NCBI RefSeq assembly: GCF_007954425.1
Contig: NZ_CP042345.1
Coordinates: 620,001-684,000 of the forward strand
Direction: 5' to 3'
DNA: 64,000 nucleotides
Origin: Novosphingobium ginsenosidimutans
GTDB taxonomy: Bacteria > Pseudomonadota > Alphaproteobacteria > Sphingomonadales > Sphingomonadaceae
Below the pieces are notes generated by a model. That model was not told the DNA's origin and did no database searches. It saw nothing but the letters and a program-made list of their open reading frames with translations. Position 1 is the first letter of the stretch. Each line of letters starts with the position of its first letter. Below, in pieces: positions 27,291 to 38,591 of this stretch. The position numbers and the translations under genes are program-made.

Positions 27291-27848
27291 TCATTCCCCG
27301 GCGATGTAGCGATCGGTCGCGCGGGTCGGCAGGCCGTCGATCGAACGGGTGCGGCCGGCCATCTTGGCCTCCCACTTCGCCGGGTCGCTCTGGGCATGAT
27401 ACTTGACCAGCGTCTCACGCTCCTTGTCGAGGCTCATCACCGGCACGCCCCAGCCGCACGAGGTCTGGACGCTCTCAACCGCGATGTCGAAGATCTGGCG
27501 GGTGCCGGGCAGCAGGGTGAAGTGCCCCGCCAGCTCCGCCCAGCCCCCGTCCTGCGGCAAAACCGGCGTGCCCCGGCCATAAATGCGCAGGATCAGCGCG
27601 GGCTGCTCGAAATTGCACATCATGATGGTGATGCGGCCATCCGCGGCTAGGTGCGCGTGGGTCTCGTTGCCCGAACCGCCGAGGTCGAGATAGGCCACCC
27701 GGTTCGGCCCCAGCACCTTGAAGGTATCGGCCAAGCCCTTGGGGCTGAGGTTGATCCGGCCTTCGTCCGCCGCCGTGGCGACAAAGAACACGGCCTGACG
27801 GGCGATCATCGCCTCGTGATCGGGCGTGAGGTGGTCGGTGAATTCCAT
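27291..27848 (-). CDS. Pyridoxamine 5'-phosphate oxidase-like flavin protein
   Basis: 185 residues with the split-barrel flavin-reductase fold: VFFVATAADEGRINLSPKG, VAYLDLGGSGNETHAHL and ITIMMCNFEQPALILRIYGRG are typical of the PNPOx-like family. Such proteins bind FMN or F420 and reduce small molecules or act as general oxidoreductases. No vitamin B6 genes are nearby, so true PdxH function is unlikely. ATG at 27848. Confidence 0.75.
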   Translation of the reverse strand: MEFTDHLTPDHEAMIARQAVFFVATAADEGRINLSPKGLADTFKVLGPNRVAYLDLGGSGNETHAHLAADGRITIMMCNFEQPALILRIYGRGTPVLPQDGGWAELAGHFTLLPGTRQIFDIAVESVQTSCGWGVPVMSLDKERETLVKYHAQSDPAKWEAKMAGRTRSIDGLPTRATDRYIAGE

Positions 27849-27897
27849 GGAGGCTGGTTAGGCCGGGTAGCGGATCGCAGCAAGCCATCATCAAACT

Positions 27898-27925
27898 CGT
27901 CATTCCCATATAAGCGGGAATGACG
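27898..27925. repeat. CGTCATTCCC inverted repeat
   Basis: CGTCATTCCC (27898-27907) and GGGAATGACG (27916-27925) are perfect inverted 10-mers around 8 bases. It is related to the repeat at 18812-18911 and sits between prfC and the PNPOx-like gene, just after the prfC stop. Confidence 0.6.
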
Positions 27926-27934
27926 GGCAGTGAG

Positions 27935-29455
<1,521 letters not shown>

Positions 29456-29489
29456 GGTGGCGCGCCTTAGCCGCGCTGGTCGGCAAGGT

Positions 29490-30158
29490 CTAGCGCAGTC
29501 CCCGCTGCAGTAGCTGGTTTGCAATGGCGGCGACTTCTTCAGGTGAGCGGTCGCGCTCCAGCACGCCATAGCGCAGGCCCAGAAACACGTTCATGCCGAT
29601 GATCGCCCAGGCGTGGATCTCGTCGACCTCACCGGTAATCTCGCCGCGATCCTTGGCCGCCTTGAGGCGGGCAAAGATGCGGCTAGCACCCCCATAATAG
29701 TGCGCCCGCCAGGCTTCGGGCGCGACGAATTCCGCTTCGTCGATGATCCGGTAGATCTCGCTATGCTCGCGCGCGAACTCCAGGAATCGGGTCAGGACCG
29801 AAAGTTCGGTTTCAACGGGATCGCGCGCCTCGGCCACAATCGGCAGGGCCAGCTGGCGAACCTGTTCGGACATGTCGAGCACCAGCGCCTTGAACAGCGC
29901 CTCCTTGCTTTCAAAGTAGGTATAGAAGCTGCCAAGCGCGACGCCGGCACGCTGGGTGATTGAGACGATCGAGCTTTCGTGAAAACCCTTGTCGCCGAAT
30001 TCGGCGGCGGCAGCATCGAGGATGGTGCGCTGCGTGCGGCGCCCACGCTCGGTGCGCGGCTCGCGCGGCAGATTGGCCGCTGCGTCCATCCTTTTGCTCC
30101 CCATCAGACGGGCGGTGCGATCCGCCCCTGTGGCACTTGCGCCACGTTTCCCCACCAT
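29490..30158 (-). CDS. TetR-family regulator divergent from a TonB receptor
   Basis: 222 residues. The helix-turn-helix is at about residues 40-90 (TILDAAAAEFGDKGFHESSIVSITQRAGVALGSFYTYFESKEALF). The C-terminal ligand-binding domain ends LGLRYGVLERDRSPEE. AAAGGAAG is 6 bases before ATG at 30158, so the long N-terminus is accepted. A 22-base palindrome lies between it and the receptor gene at 30284, suggesting it controls both. Confidence 0.86.
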   Translation of the reverse strand: MVGKRGASATGADRTARLMGSKRMDAAANLPREPRTERGRRTQRTILDAAAAEFGDKGFHESSIVSITQRAGVALGSFYTYFESKEALFKALVLDMSEQVRQLALPIVAEARDPVETELSVLTRFLEFAREHSEIYRIIDEAEFVAPEAWRAHYYGGASRIFARLKAAKDRGEITGEVDEIHAWAIIGMNVFLGLRYGVLERDRSPEEVAAIANQLLQRGLR

Positions 30159-30191
30159 TCGCGCTTCCTTTCGCTTGATGCAAGCATAGAG

Positions 30192-30213
30192 AAGTTGAAA
30201 GTTGGTTCAACTT
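30192..30213. promoter_or_regulatory. Palindromic operator between the TetR gene and the TonB receptor gene
   Basis: AAGTTGAA (30192-30199) and TTCAACTT (30206-30213) form a perfect inverted pair spaced by 6 bases. On the plus strand TTGAAA (30195-30200), 16 bases, then TATAAG (30217-30222) would be the receptor promoter, so a bound TetR dimer would block it. Confidence 0.7.
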
Positions 30214-30283
30214 TTATATAAGACGCAATCAGAGCCTGGGGCCGCGCGCGTCAGGCGGAGGAATTTTTGGGAGGAACCCACCG

Positions 30284-32596
30284 ATGCGTACCACTGCCCT
30301 GCTTTGCCGTGCCTCGCTGATTGCCAGCGCCTTTGCCGGTCTTTCGACCCCCGCCCTGGCCCAGGAAGAAGGCGCCAGCGCTGCCGATGACGATGCCATC
30401 ATCGTCACCGCCCGCCGCCGCGAGGAAAACCTGACCGACGTGCCGATCGCAATCACCTCGCTCTCGGCCGACCAGCTGGAACGCACCGGCGCGATCGACA
30501 TCACCGCTGTGGCCGAACAGGCCCCCAACGTCACGCTGGAAGCCAGCCGCGCGACCAACTCCACCCTCACCGCCTTCATCCGCGGCGTGGGCCAGCAGGA
30601 CCCGGTTTCGGGCTTCGAGCAGGGCGTCGGCATCTATCTTGACGATGTCTACCTCAACCGCCCGCAGGCCGCCGTGGTCGACATCTATGACGTGCAGCGG
30701 ATCGAAGTGCTGCGCGGGCCGCAGGGCACGCTCTATGGCCGCAACACGGTCGGCGGCGCGGTCAAGTACGTCACCCGCAAGATCGACAACGATCCGCGCC
30801 TGTCGCTGCGCGGCACCTATGGCACTTACAACCAGGCCGATGGCGTGATCACCGCCAGCACCCCGGTGGGTGACGGCACCCTGCGCCTTGGCGGCTCGCT
30901 TGCCCGCCTATCGCGCGGCGGTTTTGGCGACAACCTGACGACCGGCCGTGAAAACTACAACAAGGACATCTGGGCCGGCCGCGGCACGATCGAAGTCCAT
31001 GGCGATGGTATCTTCGCGCGGATCTCGGGCGATTACACCCACGACAAGTCGAACGAGCGCGGCGGCCACCGTCTGATCCCCAGCCAGCTCACCGGCGCGC
31101 CAGTGCTGAGCAATGTCTTTGACACCCGCGGCGGCCTTGTCTCGCCCAAGCAGGACGTCAAGGCCTGGGGCACCTCGCTGTTCCTGGAAGGCGAGCTGAA
31201 CGACACGCTGACCGTCCGCTCGATCACCGCTTACCGCAAGGACGATTCAGCTTCGCCGATCGACTTCGACGCGCTGGCATCGACCGACGTTGACGTCCCC
31301 GGCATCTACAAGAACAGCCAGACCAGCCAGGAACTGCAGCTGCTGATCAATTCCGGGCGCTTCAACGGCCTGATCGGCGCCTATTACCTCAATGCCAAGG
31401 CGCTGACCCAGTTCGACGTGCGGCTGTTCACCACGCTGGCCGGCCTGACCGCCTTCACCAGCGCCGATATCGGCACCGATACGCTGGCCGGCTTTGCCGA
31501 CTTTACCTACGACCTTACCGACCAGATCAGCCTGTCGGTCGGCGGCCGCTATACCTGGGACGAGCGTACGGCCACGATCCTGCGCCAGAACTACCTGGGC
31601 GGTGGTTCGCCGGTGTTCGGCGGGGCCGGGGTCGCCTTTGGCGCGCCGGGCACCAACTTCAAGGGGAAGAGCACCTTCAAGAAGTTCACCCCGCGCGGCT
31701 CGATCAGCTTCAAGCCGGCCGAGGGTCACAACCTCTATGCCTCCTACTCGCAAGGCTTCAAGGGCGGCGGCTTCGACCCGCGCGGCGCCGGCGTCAATGC
31801 GCCTGACCTTGATGGCAATGGCGTGCGTTCGGATGCCGAAATCGCCGCCTTCCTGAGCTTCAAGCCCGAAAAGGTCGACAGCTACGAAGTGGGCTACAAG
31901 GGCTCGCTGCTCGATCGCAAGCTGTTCGTCGCGCTCGCCGCCTTCCGGATGGACTACACCGACGTGCAGATCCCCGGTTCGGTCGCCTGCACAGTTTCGG
32001 GCCTGCCCAGCTTCTGCGGCGTCGTTTCCAACGCCGGCAAGGCGCGGATGCAGGGCGTGGAGTTTGAAGCACGGGCCAACCTGGGCGCGCTGACCCTGTC
32101 GGGCTCGCTCGGCTACATCGACGCCAAGTTCCAGAAGTACATCACCAACATCGCCAATGTCCCGACCGATGTGGCAGCCTTCCGCAAGATCCAGAACACC
32201 CCGGCCTGGACCGGCAACGCCCAGGCCAGCTACCGCGCCGAACTGGGCGAGGGATCGCTGACCGCAACGGCCGGCGTCTCGTTCAAGAGCACCACCTATC
32301 AGTTCGAAGTGCCCAACCCCTACCTCGATCAGGGCGCTTACCAGCTGGTCGATGCCTCGCTGATCTACACGGCGCCGGGCAAGAGCTGGACGCTGGGCGT
32401 CTATGGCAAGAACCTGTTCGACGTGAAGTACAAGACCTCGGGCTATAACTTCATGGCCGGCAATGCCACGACTGGCGCGCCGCTGACCAATCCGGTCACC
32501 GGGGCGCTGATCCCGGCACTGGGCCGCGAAGGCACACTGACCGCCTTCTACGGCAACCCGCGCCAGGTCTTCGTGACGGCAACGGTCAACTTCTAA
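30284..32596 (+). CDS. TonB-dependent outer-membrane receptor
   Basis: 770 residues, complete. The signal peptide ends at ALAQ (about 26). An N-terminal IIVTARRREENLTDVPIAI segment is a TonB-box-like lead into the plug (about 40-170), which contains IRGVGQQDPV and EVLRGPQGTLYGRNTVGGA. A barrel of about 600 residues follows and ends VFVTATVNF with the terminal Phe needed for outer-membrane assembly. GGGAGGAA precedes the ATG. It is probably repressed by the TetR protein encoded upstream. Sphingomonad receptors of this type often take up plant or aromatic compounds, but nothing here fixes the substrate. Confidence 0.93.
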   Translation: MRTTALLCRASLIASAFAGLSTPALAQEEGASAADDDAIIVTARRREENLTDVPIAITSLSADQLERTGAIDITAVAEQAPNVTLEASRATNSTLTAFIRGVGQQDPVSGFEQGVGIYLDDVYLNRPQAAVVDIYDVQRIEVLRGPQGTLYGRNTVGGAVKYVTRKIDNDPRLSLRGTYGTYNQADGVITASTPVGDGTLRLGGSLARLSRGGFGDNLTTGRENYNKDIWAGRGTIEVHGDGIFARISGDYTHDKSNERGGHRLIPSQLTGAPVLSNVFDTRGGLVSPKQDVKAWGTSLFLEGELNDTLTVRSITAYRKDDSASPIDFDALASTDVDVPGIYKNSQTSQELQLLINSGRFNGLIGAYYLNAKALTQFDVRLFTTLAGLTAFTSADIGTDTLAGFADFTYDLTDQISLSVGGRYTWDERTATILRQNYLGGGSPVFGGAGVAFGAPGTNFKGKSTFKKFTPRGSISFKPAEGHNLYASYSQGFKGGGFDPRGAGVNAPDLDGNGVRSDAEIAAFLSFKPEKVDSYEVGYKGSLLDRKLFVALAAFRMDYTDVQIPGSVACTVSGLPSFCGVVSNAGKARMQGVEFEARANLGALTLSGSLGYIDAKFQKYITNIANVPTDVAAFRKIQNTPAWTGNAQASYRAELGEGSLTATAGVSFKSTTYQFEVPNPYLDQGAYQLVDASLIYTAPGKSWTLGVYGKNLFDVKYKTSGYNFMAGNATTGAPLTNPVTGALIPALGREGTLTAFYGNPRQVFVTATVNF

Positions 32597-32618
32597 GCCT
32601 TATTGCCTTCCTCCCTGC

Positions 32619-32655
32619 CGCCCCTCGCACCACCCGGTGCGGGGGGCGTCTTTTT
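32619..32655 (+). terminator. Rho-independent terminator after the TonB receptor gene
   Basis: CGCCCCTCGCACC (32619-32631) pairs with GGTGCGGGGGGCG (32636-32648), with one G-T pair and an ACCC loop. TCTTTTT follows to 32655. Confidence 0.93.
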
Positions 32656-32668
32656 AGCCGAAGCCTGT

Positions 32669-33229
32669 TTAGCGAGGCCGGCGCAGGATGACGTAAAGCG
32701 CACCCGAGCCGCCATGGCGCTGGTGTGCCGGGCGGACGGCGGCGATCCGGCTGGCGTGAGGACCGGCTGCCAGCCAGTCGAGCAGCTTGGCGCGGATTGC
32801 CCCGCGCCGCTCGCCGCGGTCGGCGGCGGCAACCGGGCGCGGCTTGCCGGTAATCACCAGCAGCAGCCGCGCGCCCATCGCCACGGCCTGCAGCAGCCCC
32901 GCATCGAGCCGGGCGTGCGCTGCATCGAGCGAGTGGCCGTGAAGGTCGAGCGTCAGGTCGGGCGAAGTCTGCGCCTTGGCCAGCTTGCGCTCCCACGTGC
33001 CATCGAGGCCGTGGCGGTCAAGCGGGCGCGGCGGCATCGCCTTGGGCGGCGGAGCCGGCAAGGGCGGAGGAACCCGGCCCTTGACCCGCTTTATCACGGG
33101 CGGTGGCGGCGCCGGAGGTTCAGCCAAGGTCTGGGCGGCAGGCCGCGCCGGATGGAGCGGATCGATCGTACTGGCGACACGCGCCCACAGCGCGGCCTCG
33201 GCCGCCGAGAGTCCGCGCGGGGTGCGCAT
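32669..33229 (-). CDS. Smr-domain protein
   Basis: 186 residues. The N-terminal half is Pro/Ala-rich and low complexity. The C-terminal Smr domain (about 98-186) holds LDLHGHSLDAAHARL and the GGSGALYVILRR end, matching the MutS2-type Smr nuclease fold. Its role may be RNA or DNA cleavage. The ATG overlaps the mltA stop (TAATG), so it is translated right after MltA. Confidence 0.85.
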   Translation of the reverse strand: MRTPRGLSAAEAALWARVASTIDPLHPARPAAQTLAEPPAPPPPVIKRVKGRVPPPLPAPPPKAMPPRPLDRHGLDGTWERKLAKAQTSPDLTLDLHGHSLDAAHARLDAGLLQAVAMGARLLLVITGKPRPVAAADRGERRGAIRAKLLDWLAAGPHASRIAAVRPAHQRHGGSGALYVILRRPR

Positions 33230-34413
33230 TAGCTGGCGCCCAGCCGGGCGACCGTGCCCTTGGGCAGCAGCAGAAGCGCTTCGCCGCGGCTGCTCATGCC
33301 GCCGGCGATGGTGCGGGCATCCTCGCCAGCGCCCCAGAAGGTATCGAAGCGGTTGGCGCCCTTGATCGCGCCGCCGGTGTCCTGGGCCACCCACAGACCG
33401 CTCGCTTCGGGTCGCTCCATCTTGAGCCAAACTGGCGCACCAAGCGGGACAAAGGCTGGATCGGCCGCCACGCTGCTCTCACGCCGCACCGGCACGCCCA
33501 GCGCGCCCAGCGGTCCCTCACCGGTCAGCTCCCGAAAGAACACGAAGCTCTTGTTCTCGCGCATCAGCGCGTTGCCGGCCTCGGGCTGTTCCCGCACGTA
33601 TTGCATGATCCCCTGCATCGAGCCGGAGTACTGCCCTGGCAGGGTGCCAAGCAGCCCGCGCTGGCGCATGACGCCGCCGATGCCGGTATAGGGATGGCCG
33701 TTCTGTCCGGCATAGCCAATCCGGATCACTGATCCGTCCGGCGCGCGCAGCCGGCCTGAGCCTTGGATTTGCAGGAAGAACATCTCGACCCGGTCGGCCG
33801 CCCAGGCGATCTCCAGCCCTTTGCCTTCCAGCGCGCCGTCATAGATCTGGCCGCGGTCGTAATAGGGCACGAATTTGCCGCTCTCGTCATAGCGGCCCAG
33901 CGGCATGGTGCCATTGGCATTGGGCGGCGCATCGCCGGGATTGGCGCGGACCAGATCGGGCGGCACGGCATAGACCGGCACGTCAAACCCTGGCTGGCGG
34001 GTGCGGACCCCGGCGATCTCTGGCTCGTAATAGCCGGTCGCAAAGGCCTTGCCGTCGCCGATCTTCACCGCTTCGAAATGCTGGGCAAAGAAACGCAGCG
34101 CCTGGCCCTCGGGCCATTTGGTTGCGGCGGTGCAGGCCTGTTGCCAATCGGCGGGCCGGGTCAAGCCCGAAGCATCGTCACGCGCTGTCAGGCGCGGGCA
34201 GCTTTCGCGAAACGAGGCCAACGCCGCGGCGGCGTCATTCTGGTCGATGGCCAGGCTGTCAATCGGGGGGCCGGCCCAGAAGCCAGCAGCAAGCGCAGTG
34301 GTGGCCGCGACGCCTGCGGGCGGTTGGACTACACCGGCTGGCGCAGGGATGATCCGGCCACAGCCCGCCAGCAGCGCCAGCCCGGCCAGCGCAGCGATGC
34401 CCCCGCCGCGCAT
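33229..34413 (-). CDS. mltA: Membrane-bound lytic murein transglycosylase A
   Basis: 394 residues. The LLAGC lipobox at residues 14-18 anchors it in an envelope membrane. The MltA domain includes FATGYYEPEIAG and EMFFLQIQGSGRL. The C-terminal 3D domain carries VAQDTGGAIKGANRFD, with its three catalytic-type Asp residues. MltA cleaves peptidoglycan to 1,6-anhydro ends. It is coupled to the Smr-domain gene (TAATG) and follows the Tim44-like gene by only 6 bases. Confidence 0.92.
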   Translation of the reverse strand: MRGGGIAALAGLALLAGCGRIIPAPAGVVQPPAGVAATTALAAGFWAGPPIDSLAIDQNDAAAALASFRESCPRLTARDDASGLTRPADWQQACTAATKWPEGQALRFFAQHFEAVKIGDGKAFATGYYEPEIAGVRTRQPGFDVPVYAVPPDLVRANPGDAPPNANGTMPLGRYDESGKFVPYYDRGQIYDGALEGKGLEIAWAADRVEMFFLQIQGSGRLRAPDGSVIRIGYAGQNGHPYTGIGGVMRQRGLLGTLPGQYSGSMQGIMQYVREQPEAGNALMRENKSFVFFRELTGEGPLGALGVPVRRESSVAADPAFVPLGAPVWLKMERPEASGLWVAQDTGGAIKGANRFDTFWGAGEDARTIAGGMSSRGEALLLLPKGTVARLGAS

Positions 34414-34419
34414 TGGGCC

Positions 34420-35076
34420 TCAGGCCTCGTCAGTCTCGTCAAGCAGCCAGTCGGGCGAAGCCGATGTCACATCGCGGCTGAAGGTCCACAGGTCACGCGC
34501 CTCAATCGCATCGTCGAGCGAACCGGCCACGACCTGGCCTTCGGCATTACGGGTGACGGCGGCGATATCGGCGGCAAAGCGCACGGTGATCCGGGCCATT
34601 GGCGCTTCAAACGCAGCCGATACGATCACCGCCTCTTCGATCCGGACCAGACGGTTTTGGAGCACTTCGCCCGCAGCTTCGCGCGCAGCGATGGCGGCAA
34701 CAAAGCCTTCGTAGACATCGCGGTCGCACAGTTCGCCCAGCGTTTCCTTGTCACCCTTCCAGAAGGCTTCAAGGACCATGCGATAGGCGCTCTTGGCTCC
34801 TTCAAGGAAGGCGGTGATGTCAAAGCGGCGATCGGTCGCGGCAATTTCGCGCAGGCCGCGTTCGATTGCCGGCGTTACGCCGACTGCGGGCATCCGGACC
34901 ACGGCGGGGCTGCGATCGGCAGCTTCGCCGGCGGCAACGCGCGGCGTCTCACCCGGGCGGGGGCCCTGGATCACTTCCTCTTCATGCTCTGCCCGGCGCC
35001 CCAGCACCGAATAGAGCCGCAGGCCCAGAAAGGCTGCGATCATGGCGAGGATGACGATCTCTACAGTCTTGTCCAC
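34420..35076 (-). CDS. Tim44-like domain protein
   Basis: 218 residues from GTG at 35076. An N-terminal membrane segment (VEIVILAMIAAFLGLRLYSVLG) is followed by an acidic, Pro-rich stretch and a Tim44/MRPL45-type domain (about 75-205) with DITAFLEGAKSAYRMVLEAFWKGD. Bacterial TimA proteins of this sort sit in the inner membrane, and the mitochondrial homologue serves protein import. Lying beside secB, it may link to protein transport. mltA follows after 6 bases. Confidence 0.85.
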   Translation of the reverse strand: MDKTVEIVILAMIAAFLGLRLYSVLGRRAEHEEEVIQGPRPGETPRVAAGEAADRSPAVVRMPAVGVTPAIERGLREIAATDRRFDITAFLEGAKSAYRMVLEAFWKGDKETLGELCDRDVYEGFVAAIAAREAAGEVLQNRLVRIEEAVIVSAAFEAPMARITVRFAADIAAVTRNAEGQVVAGSLDDAIEARDLWTFSRDVTSASPDWLLDETDEA

Positions 35077-35298
35077 GTGACTCAGTCCCTGCCGCAGCAA
35101 CGCGGCCTTGCAATTCACTATGCCTAAATAGGTAGCCAAGACAAATGAACAACGCGTGGATAAGGTCCTAACGGCAATTTTTTGCGGCAAGTGACGCAAG
35201 GCGGTCACAATCCCGCAAAAACCTTTGCCGCCGCACCTGCGCAATGCTAGGCGCGCGGCCAATTTCCAATCCCTTTCCAGCCGAAAGTACGCTGTATC

Positions 35299-35817
35299 AT
35301 GTCCGACGAAGGCAACATCATCACCGACCTTGGCCTTGAAGGCCCCGCCATGAACGGCGCCGATACCGCGCCAGCCGCCGGGATCATCTCGCAGTACGTC
35401 AAGGATCTCTCGGTCGAGAACCCCAACGCGCCGGACAGCTATTCATGGACCGACGCGCCGCAGATCGACGTGCAGTTCAACATCGGCGCCCGTCAGCTGA
35501 GCGACGAAGTGAGCGAGCTTGAGCTGAAGATCGCGCTGAAGTCGGTGGCCGAAGCCGGCACCGCCTTCATCATCGACCTGTCCTATTGCGGCCTGCTGGG
35601 CATGCGCAACCTGGATGATGCCTCGAAGCACGCCTTCACCTATGCCGAAGCGCCGCGCATCCTGTTCCCCTTCGCCCGCCGGGTGATCGCGGACGCCGTG
35701 CGTGACGCCGGCTTCCCGCCGCTGCTGCTTGAGCCGATCGATTTCAACGGCATCTATCTGCAGCAGCTGGCTGCCCAGCAAGGCGAAGGCGACGCGGCTC
35801 CGGTCGGCAACGCCTGA
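35299..35817 (+). CDS. secB: Protein-export chaperone SecB
   Basis: 172 residues, normal for alphaproteobacterial SecB. IISQYVKDLSVENPNAP near residue 30, the acidic core and AEAPRILFPFARRVIADAVRDAGFPPLLLEPIDF are family signatures. SecB keeps preproteins unfolded and passes them to SecA. It is divergent from the Tim44-like gene, with 222 bases between the starts; that gap holds no gene. Confidence 0.96.
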   Translation: MSDEGNIITDLGLEGPAMNGADTAPAAGIISQYVKDLSVENPNAPDSYSWTDAPQIDVQFNIGARQLSDEVSELELKIALKSVAEAGTAFIIDLSYCGLLGMRNLDDASKHAFTYAEAPRILFPFARRVIADAVRDAGFPPLLLEPIDFNGIYLQQLAAQQGEGDAAPVGNA

Positions 35818-35839
35818 GCCTGATAGCGGGGGGTAAAAC

Positions 35840-37453
35840 TTGAGCCTGATCCGCAACGTCGGCACGATTGGCGGGCTGACGGCGGTCAGCCGCGTCTTCG
35901 GTTTTGCCCGCGACATGATCCTGGCCCGGGTGCTGGGTGCGGGACTGGCGGCGGACGCGTTTCAGCTGGCCTTCACGCTGCCCAATACCTTCCGCCGACT
36001 GTTTGCCGAAGGTGCCTTCAGCGTCGCCTTCGTCCCGCTCTACAGCCGCGCATTACACGGCCATGACGGTGAGCCCGGCAGCGAGGAAGCAGCCGAGAAG
36101 TTTGCCGACGATGTCCTGGCGGTCTTCGTCTGGGTGCTGGTCGCCTTCAGTGCCGTTGCCATGCTGGCCATGCCGGGGATTGTCTGGCTGCTGGCCAGCG
36201 AGTTCCAGAAGGTGCCGGGCAAGTTTGACCTGGCAGTAACGCTCAGCCGGGTGACCTTCCCCTACCTCACGCTGATCAGCCTGGTGGCCATGCTTTCAGG
36301 CCTGCTCAATGCCCGCTCGCGCTTTGCGCCGGGCGCGGCGGCGCCGATCCTGCTTAACGTCAGCCTGATCGCGGCGATGGGCTTTGCCTGGTATACGCAC
36401 CGGGGGGATGACCTGGTCACCGCCTGGTCGCTGGCGGTCGGGGTGTCTGTCGCAGGCCTGCTCCAGCTACTCTACCTGATGTGGGAAACGCGGCGCGCCG
36501 GGGTGCGGCTCAAGCTGACTCTGCCCAAGCTGACGCCCGAGGTAAGACGGCTCGGCGCGCTGATCCTGCCCGCCACGTTCGGGGCGGGAATCTACCAGAT
36601 CAGCCAGCTGGTCGACACTTTCTTCGCAACCAGCCTGCCGCAGGGTTCACTGACCCTGCTCAAGCTGGCGGACCGGCTCAACCAGATGCCGCTGGGGATC
36701 GTCGGCATCGCGCTCGGCACAGCGATCCTGCCGATGCTTTCGCGCCATATCCATACTGGCAATCGCGGCGAAGCGCAGCGGCTGCAGACCAATGCCTTCG
36801 AAATCGCGACCCTGCTGACCCTACCCGCCGCTGCTGCGCTGGCGATCTGCGCGCCGGCCTTTGTCACGGCCTTCTTCGTCGGCGGCAAGTTCCGGCCCGA
36901 GGACGGGGTGATCATGGCGCAGATCGTCGTCGCGCTGGTTGCTGGTCTGCCGGCCTACGTGATCGTCAAGATCCTCAACCCCGGCTTCTTCGCGCGCGAG
37001 GATACCCGCACTCCGGTCTGGACCGCGCTCGCTTCGCTGATCTTCAACGTGTTCCTCAACTTCTACGTCGTGCGGCAATACGGCATCGTTGGCCTGGCTG
37101 CGGCAACAGCCTGCTCGGCCAGTCTCAACTGCCTGCTGCTCTACATCATCCTGCATCGCCGTGGCTGGTTCCATTTCACCGCCAAGCTTGCGGGCCGGAT
37201 CGCGCGGCAAGTGATCGCCACTGTAGTGATGGGCGCGGCGCTGTGGTTCCTGATGCCAGCCCTTTCGCCTTATTTCGGCGCATCGGTGCTTGATCGGATT
37301 TGGTCGCTGCTGGCACTGGTTGGCGCGGGGATGGCAGTATTCTTCGGCACCGCCTATCTGGTCGGGGCGATTGACCCTGATCTGATCGCCATGCTGCGCC
37401 GCCGCCGGCCCAAGCGCACCGAAGCCGATGATGAAATCCTGGAGGTCCAATAA
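35840..37453 (+). CDS. murJ: Lipid II flippase MurJ
   Basis: 537 residues, about 14 membrane helices. [22 protein letters not shown] and [14 protein letters not shown] are MVF/MurJ signatures. It moves lipid II across the inner membrane for peptidoglycan synthesis. The start is TTG at 35840, after a GCGGGGGG stretch, because the usual MSLIRN N-terminus begins there. trpS follows 5 bases after its stop. Confidence 0.95.
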   Translation: MSLIRNVGTIGGLTAVSRVFGFARDMILARVLGAGLAADAFQLAFTLPNTFRRLFAEGAFSVAFVPLYSRALHGHDGEPGSEEAAEKFADDVLAVFVWVLVAFSAVAMLAMPGIVWLLASEFQKVPGKFDLAVTLSRVTFPYLTLISLVAMLSGLLNARSRFAPGAAAPILLNVSLIAAMGFAWYTHRGDDLVTAWSLAVGVSVAGLLQLLYLMWETRRAGVRLKLTLPKLTPEVRRLGALILPATFGAGIYQISQLVDTFFATSLPQGSLTLLKLADRLNQMPLGIVGIALGTAILPMLSRHIHTGNRGEAQRLQTNAFEIATLLTLPAAAALAICAPAFVTAFFVGGKFRPEDGVIMAQIVVALVAGLPAYVIVKILNPGFFAREDTRTPVWTALASLIFNVFLNFYVVRQYGIVGLAAATACSASLNCLLLYIILHRRGWFHFTAKLAGRIARQVIATVVMGAALWFLMPALSPYFGASVLDRIWSLLALVGAGMAVFFGTAYLVGAIDPDLIAMLRRRRPKRTEADDEILEVQ

Positions 37454-37458
37454 GTCCA

Positions 37459-38472
37459 ATGCGTGTCGTTTCCGGTATCCAGCCCACGGGCAACCTGCAC
37501 CTTGGCAACTACCTGGGCGCGATCCGCAACTGGGTGCGGATGCAGGACGATGTGACCGCGCAGGGCGGGCAGTGCCTCTATTTCCTCGCCGATCTCCACG
37601 CGCTTTCGCAGCCGCACGTGCCCGCTGAGCTCGCATCGAACACGCGCGAGATGGTGGCGGCGCTGGTTGCCTGCGGAATCGATCCCGAGCGTTCGATCCT
37701 TTTCAACCAGACCCAGGTGCCGCACCATGCCGAACTGCAGTGGCTGCTCAACGGCACGGCCCGGATGGGCTGGCTGAACCGCATGACCCAGTGGAAGGAC
37801 AAGGCCGGCAAGAACCGCGAGGGAGCCTCAGTCGCGCTGTTCACCTATCCGGTGCTTCAGGCCGCCGACGTGCTTCTGTACCAGGCCACCCACGTCCCGG
37901 TGGGCGATGACCAGAAACAGCACCTGGAGCTGGCCCGCGACATCGCGCAGAAGTTCAACAATGACTTCGGCGCCGGAGAAGAAGTCTTCACCCTGCCCGA
38001 TCCGATCATCCCTGCCGAAGCCGCGCGGATCATGTCGCTGCGCGATGGTTCGGCCAAGATGAGCAAGTCCGATCCTTCGGACATGAGCCGCATCAACCTG
38101 ACCGACGATGCCGAGACGATCATGACCAAGGTCAAGAAAGCCAGGACCGATCCCGAACCGCTGCCGTCCGACAAGGGCGGGCTGGACGGGCGGCCCGAGG
38201 CGGCCAATCTGGTCGGTATCTATGCCGCGATGTCGGGTGAGAGTCAGGACGCGGTGCTGGCCCGGTTCGGCGGCGAAGGATTTGGCAAGTTCAAGCCGGC
38301 GCTGGGCGAACTGCTGGTCGAAAGCCTCGCCCCGATCAACGCCCGCTTCATCGAATTGCGCCAGGACCGCGCCGCGCTGGATGCGATCCTGCGCCAGGGT
38401 GCGGAGAAGGCCCGGAAGCTGGCGGTGCCAACGCTGGAGAAGGCCTATGCAGCGCTGGGGTTGGTACGCTAA
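37459..38472 (+). CDS. trpS: Tryptophan--tRNA ligase
   Basis: 337 residues. [10 protein letters not shown] is the HIGH-type motif, AKMSKSDPS the KMSKS motif, and [25 protein letters not shown] is characteristic of TrpRS. It charges tRNA-Trp, whose gene lies at 60599-60674. It forms a unit with murJ. Confidence 0.97.
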   Translation: MRVVSGIQPTGNLHLGNYLGAIRNWVRMQDDVTAQGGQCLYFLADLHALSQPHVPAELASNTREMVAALVACGIDPERSILFNQTQVPHHAELQWLLNGTARMGWLNRMTQWKDKAGKNREGASVALFTYPVLQAADVLLYQATHVPVGDDQKQHLELARDIAQKFNNDFGAGEEVFTLPDPIIPAEAARIMSLRDGSAKMSKSDPSDMSRINLTDDAETIMTKVKKARTDPEPLPSDKGGLDGRPEAANLVGIYAAMSGESQDAVLARFGGEGFGKFKPALGELLVESLAPINARFIELRQDRAALDAILRQGAEKARKLAVPTLEKAYAALGLVR

Positions 38473-38591
38473 CGGTCGGTCGCTATTCAAGCACGATTAA
38501 GCGGCGCTTCCCTAGCAGAGGGGCAATGCTAACCTTTGCGCCAGTCCGTCTGACGATTCGCAGACTGGGCGGTTTACGGAGTTCCGGTTCC

